Assembly: GCA_027186245.1 (NCBI GenBank)
Contig: CP114489.1
Coordinates: forward strand, 1,309,501 to 1,373,500
DNA length: 64,000 nucleotides
From: Coriaria nepalensis
Taxonomy: Eukaryota > Streptophyta > Magnoliopsida > Cucurbitales > Coriariaceae
Direction: 5' to 3'
Shown: one piece after another, positions 56,766 through 64,000 of the stretch
How the letters are laid out: each line of letters begins with the position of its first letter
Numbering within the stretch: position 1 is the first letter of the stretch
Position numbers and translations under genes: made by a program
Notes under the pieces: model-generated
The model's input: the letters and a program-made list of their open reading frames with translations, nothing else
Databases searched by the model: none
Told to the model about the DNA's origin: nothing

Positions 56766-58620
56766 TCATTTGGGTTCTTCCGAACTAATAGAAGCCTCGG
56801 ACCGCCTCCTTTTCGCTTCATTATCACCCAACTACAAAGAAACAAAGATATCTTCATCGAATCCGTTCCTTGACATAGATAAGTTCTCAGAAACTGCCTT
56901 ATCCCGAGCTTTATTGTCTCGATGCATGGGGGAATGTCGGATGAAGCTCGGGATAAACTGATGTTCGACACTGGGCCCCACATTTATCCCATCTTCGAGA
57001 GAAAATTCCGTCACTATAATTGCAATGTTTCTTGGTTTAGTATTGGTATATGTTGAATCTGAAGACCTAGTGACTCGATTTTTTCTTCGACTTTATCCTT
57101 TGGAGGAGAGGAGTCACCTGCATTAGACCCGATCACTGTTGCCGAGACAGCCCTTTGTTCTCGTACTGCCACTCAATATAGCAATAAACATATGTAAGTA
57201 GAAAACATCATTAAGCTTCATTTGGAAGCACTTAGTTTTGTTCAGTTTGGACCCTAAGTTCAGCTTTGGCCCATAATTTTCAGTTGAAGCCCACAAGATA
57301 TAACTAAAATATATTATTCTATGTTTAATATAAGTCTACCAAAATGGAGGTATCATCAAAGCAGATTAGGAAAATTTGTTGAAGTACAAACCTCTAAGGC
57401 CTTCTTCATCTGTTGCGATGAGATAAAGTCCAAGATCGACCCCACTTGTCCAGTTTTCAGGAGCCCGGCCCACTTTCAACTTAAGACGTCCACGGTTAGC
57501 AGTTCCGCCCCCATATGTTCCCAATGGGCCGAGGCCTTTCTCCATCCAAACCCTATAATATGATGAAGCTTCCACTATCTTCTTCGAGGTCAAAAGTCTG
57601 TTGGTTAAGAAACATAAGCCTTTCTCGTCATTGTATTCCAGAACATAGGCCAATACAGTTCCAGTAGTCAAGCCGGAGCTTCTTCCAACCTTCACCACTT
57701 GCTTCCAATTAGGCAACTGATTAGAGACTGCAAGTCGATATATTTGAAGTCCCCTATTTCTCCAACACCTTTCACGGATGTAGTGAACAGTAGACACGTC
57801 AAAATCATCAGCAAAAGGAATGAATGCTCATCTGCCCGAACAAATGTTTCTGTAGAAGAAACCTAATTGACATGAATTTTATTGGGATTGTTAGATGCTA
57901 GGGCTATAGGTACATTAAAGATTCTTTTTTTACCTTGGTTGATTCCGGCAAAAATTCCGTACCAGAGCTCATCAGTGATGAGTGGTAGCTCTTTCTACTG
58001 CTCCGAGATATACCCCGAGTCCAAGTGTTCGAGAAAGAGGATGAAACATCTTCTGATTTGGGTAATCTAAATCAACTGCAACGTGACGGTTTGTGAGAAA
58101 CCCAACTTGTTGACTGCCTGTTTGGCTCCTTACAATAGCACCTCATGTTCCATAAGTCTCCTGGCTGGCCACCTGACAGATTAAATGAGAGAAACATATT
58201 GATCATTTTTTATATAACATCTAATCAAATGAAAGCATAGTGATCCTGAAAACTGTAATGGATATACAATGTGGAAAATTACTTATTAACTGATGAGACT
58301 AATGTTAGATGTCTTGTTAGCCTTTACTACAACGAATTAAAGTTTTAGCCGTTTTAACTAGTTAAGGATCACGTATGATGATACCTAAATCCACAACCAC
58401 AAGGGGGTAAGAGATTTTTAATGATTGAAGAGTATAACCTTATATTTTTTGTAAGTCTGATGAAGTTTGAAGGCATTTCAGAAGTCAGAATTTTAGTTTC
58501 CAGGGGATTTGAAGTACCTGAGAACCCAATCCAATGCACAAATTGCTGCCGCGCAAATCATCTACAAGCTTAGTGTACTGCTGTTCTTTGGGAGCTGGGT
58601 TGGGTGCACTAAAATGGGAG
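56766..58620 (-). pseudogene. Trypsin-like (plant serine-protease-like family) pseudogene
   Basis: Minus-strand fragments follow a plant trypsin-fold family in order: KEQQYTKLVDDLRGSNLCIGLGSQ (58510-58610), VGFLTNRHVAVDLDYPNQKMFHPL (58010-58110), LGAVERATS...ITDELWYGIFAGINP (57935-58005), ETFVRAD (57830-57855), KGVGEIGDFKYIDLQSLISCLIG, KVGRSSGLTTGTVLAYVLEYNDEKGLCFLTN (57605-57700), FDLEEDSGSFIIL (serine region), GGTANRGRLKLKVGRAPENWTSGVDLG (57430-57520), VRAVSATVIGSNAGDSSPPKDKVEEKIESLGL (57065-57175) and EFSLEDGIN-PSVEHQFIPSFIRHSP-to-EDIFVSL (56830-57010). Several frameshifts occur, including around FADDFDVST and before KVGRSS; CAG has become TAG just before LGDNEAKRRRSE; and the N terminus is absent. 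Splice sites are still partly readable. The family position matches Arabidopsis At3g12950 (recalled). Confidence 0.85.
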
Positions 58621-59039
58621 GATTAGTTAAATGATTTATGTCAACAAATTTTTGTTGTCAAATGACTTTCTTTTATTTGTCTTGTTAAATGATTTTACTC
58701 CTCTTATTATATATTTTATATTTAATAATTGAAAAAATAAAAAAACAAAGTTACACTTATATCCTCTATTTCTTCTTCTTCCTTACCTTTCTTTCCCTCC
58801 TAATACAAAAAACGCAGGTTTGTATCCTTCAACCAAAAAATGAAGATCCAGAGAATAACGAAATCTTATCTTAGACAGTTGTTCGCTGGCTTCTTTAGTT
58901 TGCTTCGCCGTTCCGAAGAATAATGAAAAACCAAAAACTGGTTAGAAATTTCATTTCGCACAACCATAAATGGAGGAGACGAAGAACACCAATCTAGAAA
59001 AGAAAAGAAATGAAAAATCAGAATTTCAGCTTTGATTTC
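58621..59039. other. AT-rich spacer
   Basis: Lies where the missing N-terminal exons of the trypsin-like pseudogene would be expected; none is recognisable. It leads into the foldback element. Confidence 0.5.
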
Positions 59040-61640
59040 AGTATGATTCTAAATGTTATAACATTATATATATATATATATCATAAAACTAGATTCTTAT
59101 AATTTTTTATAGAGTCTAAAAGTATCTCAATTATATATATCAATCAAAATTAAATAACTCGAGATAAAAATATTTTGAAGTTAATTGATTCCAAATCGAA
59201 ATCATAATTTCGAACCCAACATTCAGACCAAAATCTTTGTCTAATAATTTTGGACTAGTTTTAGATGTTATAAAATTATAGAAAAAATATATCATAAAAA
59301 TATATTTTTAGAATCCATAAATACATCAATTAGAGTTATATAACCTAATATAAAATTTTTAAAGTTGACTAATTCCGGACTAAAATCATGATTTCGAACT
59401 GAATATTCAGATCGAATTCTTTGTCCAACAGTTTTGGAATGATTTTAGATATTATTAAATCATAATATATATATATATATATATCATAAAACTAAACTCC
59501 TAAACTTTTTATAGAAGTTAAGAACATTTTAATCATAGTTATATAATCCAAGATAAAAATTCTTCAAATTGACTGAAAAAAAAAGACAAATTTTCGACCT
59601 TACCAATTCAGACCAAAATCATGATTTCAATCTGATTTGGTTAGGCCGAAATCTTATCCCAGACTAAAATCATGATTTTGGTTTGAGATAGTAAGTGTGT
59701 TTTTGTCTTTTACACTTAAATTTAGACTTCAAACCTTAAACACTAAACACAAACCTTAAAATCTTAAACTTAAACCTTAGACTCAAATATTAAACTTAAA
59801 TCCTAAGCGTAAATTTGAAATCTTAAACTTAGACTGAAAACTTGAACTTTAAACTTAAAACCTTAAAGTCTAGAGTTAGAGGTTTAAAGTTTAAAGTTAG
59901 AAATTTAAAATCTAATATTAGAGGTTTAAGACCCATAGAGTTGTAGACTCATAGAGTCTTAAGTACAAAGACTTTTTAGTCTTTTAAGATGATTTATATT
60001 TAAAGACTTTTTAGTCTTTTAAGATGATTTATATTTAAAGACTTTTTAGATTGTTTATATTTAAATTGGATAAGCATTCATTCTTATTTCAAAATTATAT
60101 AAGCAAAAAACTTAAAACTTTAAACCTTAGACTCAAACCTTAAACTTTAAACCTTAGACTCAAACCTTAAATTTAAAACCTACACATAAACCTTAAACTT
60201 AGACCGTAAACTTAAACTTAAAACCTTATACTTAAAATTAAACTTTAAACATAATCTCTATTTGAAACCTTCATCAATGAACTCATTCGAGCTTAGCATC
60301 TCCATTTAAAACCCAATGTGTTTGCACGAAGTTTCATATTAAAAGTTACCTCATGAAAGAACGGTGGTGATGAAATTGTGAAGATGGTTGTGGCCAATTT
60401 CATTGAAGGAGTCATCTGTGCTCAAGATAGGAAGACTGGTAGACTCATAGAGTTTTGAGTATAGAGACTTTTTAGTCAGTGATATATAGATTTGTAATTG
60501 TATAACTTTTTGAATATATGAATCAAATTTATTAATTATATAATTTTGAAGTGAGAATGAATGCTTATCTAATTTAAATAAAGCATCTAAAAAATTTATG
60601 AATATAAACCATCTTAAAAAATTAAAACTCAAAACTCTACAGATCTACGGGTCTAAATTATGTAACTTTTTGAATATATGATTCTAATTTATTCTTTATA
60701 TAATTTTAAAGTAAGAATGAATGCTTATCTAGTTTGAATATAAACCAGCTAAAAAGTCTTTGAATATAAATCATCTTAAAAGACTAAAAAGTCTAGCACT
60801 TTAAACTATCCTAAATTTCTAACCATATACCTTAAACTTTAAGTTCTAAAACTTAAATCTATAACCCGACATTTAAAATTTTTAGTTTAAGTTTATGGTC
60901 TAAATTTAAAATTTAAGGTTTATGTCTAGGATTTGAGTTTAAGGTTTGAGTCTAGGTTTAAGGTTTTAGGATTTAAAGGTTGCGTTTAGTATCTAAGTTT
61001 AAAGTTTGAAGTCTAGGTTTAAGGTCTAACCTGAAATCATGATTTCAGTCAATGATTTCGGTCTAAATTAGTCATGCTGAAATCTTAGTTCCTTTATATT
61101 TTTTTTCAGTTAAGTTTAAAATTTTTTGTGTTGGTTTATATAACTCTGATTGAAATATTTCTAAATTCTATGAAAAACTTTAATAGTCTAGTTTTATGAT
61201 ATATATATATATATTATGATTTTATAACATCTAAAAATAGTTTGAAATTGTTAGACAAATAATTCAATCTAAATATTTAGTCTGATTTATGATTTCAGTC
61301 CCAAATCAATCAATTTCAAGAATTTTTATCTAGGGTTATATAATTCTAATGGAAGTGTTCCTTAACTCCATAGAAAGCTCTAAGAGTCTAGTTTTATAAT
61401 ATATTTTTTCTATAATTTTATAATATCTAAAACTAATCCAAAATTATTGGATAAAGATTTCAGTATGAATATTTAGTTCAAAATTATGATTTCGGTCCGG
61501 AACCAATCAATTTCAATAATTGTTATATTGGGTTATACGAATTTGATTGAAGTGTTTTTGAACTCTATCGAAAGTTATAAAAATCTAATTTTATAATATA
61601 TATATTAATAATTTTATAACATTGGGAACCAGATCAAAAT
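59040..61640. mobile_element. Foldback-like element with long inverted arrays of subrepeats
   Basis: The left arm (59040-about 59700) is made of about three diverged ~190-bp units, each with GTTATAAAATTATATAT, CATAAAACTA, TTTTTATAGA, ATATAA-CC-AGATAAAAAT and AATCATGATTTC. The right arm (about 61030-61640) carries the same units in reverse complement, for example GAATTTTTATCTAGGGTTATATAA against TTATATAATCCAAGATAAAAATTC on the left. The inner part (59700-61030) also mirrors itself: tandem AAACTTAAACCTTAGACTCA copies on the left and GGTTTAAGGT / AGTCTAGGTTTAAGG copies on the right, plus inverted AAGACTTTTTAGTCTTTTAAGATGATT segments. No transposase was found; ends and target-site duplication are not resolved. 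Small ORFs inside have no family resemblance. It is a non-autonomous foldback/MULE-type candidate. Confidence 0.75.
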
Positions 61641-62121
61641 TGTTGTCTTTTTTTTTTCTTCTTTGGGAAATCCCTCTCTGTTCTTTATTTTTCGTAATTC
61701 TCCGTATCAACAAAGTAAACTTAAAGAAGCTGGCGAGCAACTGTCAAGTGCAAGGGAAGAAGATGTCGGGGAAGAAGAAAATATCGAAGAATTTAGTCTT
61801 TTAACATTTTTCTTTTATTTTTCCACATATTTCTTTTTTAAATTACTTTAATGATTTATTTTTTAAGTTAAATAAAAGAAAAATTAAGAAGAATGAAGAA
61901 CTGAAACTGATATAAAGCCCACGGTAGTAATGGAATCGGAAAATGAAAGATCATTTCATCATTTTCAGAACGATCAAGTTAATCATATATATATAAGGCA
62001 CTGTGCATAACAAACACCATAATGGAAAAAAAAAATGAATAAAAAACTGATATGAGGAAAAGAAAAAAATATATCTAACAGTTCCCTGTGTTCTTCGTTG
62101 CATGCTTGCATGAAGGTTTGA
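61641..62121. other. Spacer and SAUR 3' flank
   Basis: AT-rich DNA next to the foldback element and the 3' UTR of the minus-strand SAUR-like gene. No gene recognised. Confidence 0.5.
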
Positions 62122-62583
62122 TTACGAGACATAGAGTTGAACCAGTTCTTCCAAAGACTCGGAACTAAGATTTGGATCCAAGTTCTGAAGCATCCACAAA
62201 AGGTGATCAAATAAAACGACCTCGCATTTGATCAGGATATCATCATCATCATGATCATCATCTTCCTTTGGCTTTGACTTAGACTTATCAATGAGAGCAT
62301 TCATCAAAGGATGGGTTAAGAACTTGGAGCTAACAACATACGGCTTTCTCTTGCTTCCAACATATATGATTTCACGATCACCATGACATGGCACTCTATT
62401 ATGCACTAGATGATGATCATCATCATCATCATCTGCCTCTTGATGCATGTGATCACCAGATTCACCACCCCATAAACCATCCTCCCTAGTGGATTTGGAC
62501 CTTAAGCTGCTATACGAAGAGCTTCTGCTAAGTTGCCTTGACAAGCTCTTGCACTTTCTTACCAATAAGTTCATCCTCTTCAT
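62122..62583 (-). CDS. SAUR-like auxin-responsive protein, intronless
   Basis: 153 residues from the ATG at 62583. The N terminus MKRMNLLVRKCKSLSRQLSRSSSYSSLRSKS is the basic, Ser-rich lead of this SAUR subclade. Next comes an acidic insert with Asp and His runs (ADDDDDDHH, encoded by an ATC repeat on the plus strand), then the SAUR core: IIYVGSKRKPYVVSSKFLTHPLMNALID, a Lys/Asp-rich loop, and IKCEVVLFDHLLWMLQNLDPN...SLEELVQLYVS. SAURs promote acid growth by restraining PP2C.D phosphatases at the plasma membrane; this subclade is poorly studied. Single exon, as usual for the family. I recall a SAUR-like gene (At3g12955) in the same place in Arabidopsis beside At3g12930-12950. Its TATA box lies about 60 bases upstream. 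Confidence 0.88.
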   Translation of the reverse strand: MKRMNLLVRKCKSLSRQLSRSSSYSSLRSKSTREDGLWGGESGDHMHQEADDDDDDHHLVHNRVPCHGDREIIYVGSKRKPYVVSSKFLTHPLMNALIDKSKSKPKEDDDHDDDDILIKCEVVLFDHLLWMLQNLDPNLSSESLEELVQLYVS

Positions 62584-62641
62584 CTCTTTTTTGAGTTTAA
62601 GAGGTGTTGCTTTTGGAAGGAAACAGCCTAGAGATATGGCA

Positions 62642-62648
62642 TTTTATA
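62642..62648 (-). promoter_or_regulatory. TATA box of the SAUR-like gene
   Basis: TATAAAA on the minus strand, 59 bases upstream of the start codon at 62583. Confidence 0.5.
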
Positions 62649-64000
62649 GGTGACTTGAGAGATGCTCATGAACGGATGTGATGGGGAGGGGTTTTTAGGG
62701 GAGTCGGGTTTGGTGAAGGGTCATTGTTTTCTGGTGCTATGATCTTTCTTTTTTTTTCGTGGAACCGACTGGAACAAGAAAACTTGTCTAGTATAGGGGT
62801 TGAGTATTGAATCTTGGAGTTCACTGTTTCTTTTAGATAAAAGGTCCAATATGCTCCCTTATTTTGTGGGCTATTTCGTAAGCTAACAAGCGACATGTTG
62901 TATCAAGCTAAACTCTTTACGAGTAAAGTCGTTAAATTTTTTTTTCTTTTTTTACTTATAAACCGACTCGGATATCTTGGAGTTATATGAGAAACAAAAT
63001 CTAACTAGTGTTGATAGTGATTAGACAGCATATAGGCACTACCTCATGAAAGCAACCAGATTGCTATCCTATAATTTGAAAAAAAATATACCATTCGATC
63101 AGGTGGGTGAGTTGGATTCTTAGATTAGATATGACTATGTGAGTGAAAAATGAAATCTTACAAGGAAAAAAAAAAGGGGGAAGAGGAAGATAAAATGAAA
63201 TATGTACAGAAGACCCATTCAGTTCCTTAAAACACCATGTGATGAACTTGGCTAAAACGAAAATTTCAGGCTCTAGCCTCGAGCACATGAAACTTGATAT
63301 GTATAATGGAAACAAGACAAACCCAAAATTTACGTAAGTTTCTTCCCATGTTCAGCTGAGTTAGGCAATTGGCAATTTCGCACGGAACTGCCTGGTCATT
63401 TATGGTTAAGAGACAAAAGAAATGCATGTGGACTGTTTCACTCCCTTTCATTAGGGCCAGAAGCCCATGAGAAACATTATCGTTGAACAGCCACACATGG
63501 CAATTCAGATTTCTGAATGTCATTCTAAGCCTTACATTTTGCAAATAGCACCTTGGCTGTTAAGGGAAAATTTTTGCTGATAAGTTGATAATAGGCGGTT
63601 CTACTAGAGTAGCCAAACCTGTTTACTCAATACAATGTTACTTCCCCTTTCATGAAAGGTTAATCAAGAATAAAAAAACCAATGGAGAAATAAGGGGTAT
63701 AGTATAAAGTTTAAGTGGGTGCACCAAATTTTCGAGTTATGGAATGGAAAAAATATAAGGCGATCAACTTTGATGAAAACCAGCTAAGCAGTAACAAGGG
63801 TCCGAAGAATAAGAATCTATTTGCCAAGTATGTTACCTTGTGAGACATGCCAAGCGTGTACCTTTGAGACATGATGAAAACCAGCTATGCAGTAACAAGG
63901 GTCTGAAGATATTAAAGCTAAGGAAATATATGTGATGCCTGTTGCATAGAGAAATCAGTGGTTGAACTCATAAGAATTAGACTGGCTTTAAGATGGTTAA
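62649..64000. other. Right-hand intergenic stretch
   Basis: SAUR promoter region, then moderately AT-rich DNA. Minus-strand open frames at 63064-63315 and 63266-63544 do not resemble any family I know. A 38-bp direct repeat lies at 63771-63808 and 63872-63909. It may include the 3' UTR of a gene beyond the window. Confidence 0.4.
63771..63909. repeat. 38-bp direct repeat, period 101
   Basis: The copy starting TGATGAAAACCAGCTAAGCA at 63771 recurs at 63872 with two substitutions. The sequence between contains a further partial echo (GTGAGACATGC / TTGAGACATG), so a tandem duplication of about 100 bp is likely. Confidence 0.8.

Noticed and set aside
60351..60632. 93-residue minus-strand ORF
   Set aside because: It lies inside the self-complementary foldback element and has no family resemblance.
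63064..63544. Two minus-strand ORFs of 83 and 92 residues
   Set aside because: No start context, splice structure or resemblance to a known protein; probably chance ORFs or UTR.

Overview
The window is nuclear DNA of a flowering plant, most likely a eudicot. The evidence is many short GT-AG introns in AT-rich spacers, plant-only families (NAC, SAUR, SWAP70-like, JASON-like), plastid-targeted proteins, simple-sequence tracts and decayed transposons. The species cannot be named from sequence alone.

Layout: first coding exon of VPS53 (minus, 0.5 kb); a perfect 47-copy TATATG array (1.9-2.2 kb); a RING-CH membrane protein (2.4-5.0 kb); an intronless P-loop kinase-like gene (5.6-6.3 kb); a LINE relic (7.2-8.1 kb); a JASON-like meiotic gene (8.5-11.4 kb); a small spliced gene I cannot name (13.0-14.5 kb); a JUB1/NAC042-like factor (16.2-17.5 kb); a SWAP70-like PH protein (minus) head to head with APC5 (18.4-29.0 kb); three tandem HPPD copies, of which the middle one is dead (29.7-35.7 kb); an OCT-type transporter (36.4-37.9 kb); an NSUN/PUA RNA methyltransferase (minus) head to head with a 3-hydroxyisobutyryl-CoA hydrolase-like gene (38.6-45.3 kb); VPS16 (minus, 45.6-50.6 kb); a small plastid membrane protein (50.9-51.6 kb); an Iojap pseudogene (51.9-53.2 kb); an intact 2OG-oxygenase-like gene (54.2-56.4 kb); a trypsin-like pseudogene (56.8-58.6 kb); a foldback repeat of about 2.6 kb (59.0-61.6 kb); and a SAUR-like gene (62.1-62.6 kb).

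Gene models were built by hand from splice consensus, reading phase and recalled family sequences. Exon lengths were checked for phase consistency, but nothing was searched or aligned by program.

Functional themes: mitotic and meiotic control (APC5, JASON), endomembrane tethering (VPS53 of GARP, VPS16 of HOPS/CORVET, SWAP70-like), tyrosine and valine catabolism with tocopherol/plastoquinone supply (HPPD, HIBYL-CoA hydrolase-like), and RNA modification (NSUN). No operon-like system is present. The two head-to-head pairs (SWAP70/APC5 and NSUN/HIBYL hydrolase) probably share promoters.

Most notable: an expanded HPPD cluster; a conserved Iojap - 2OG oxygenase - trypsin-like - SAUR block in which two of four genes have decayed; apparent single-base frameshifts in VPS16 and the SWAP70-like gene; two GC-AG introns; the unrecognised small gene; and the foldback element with inverted arrays of subrepeats.
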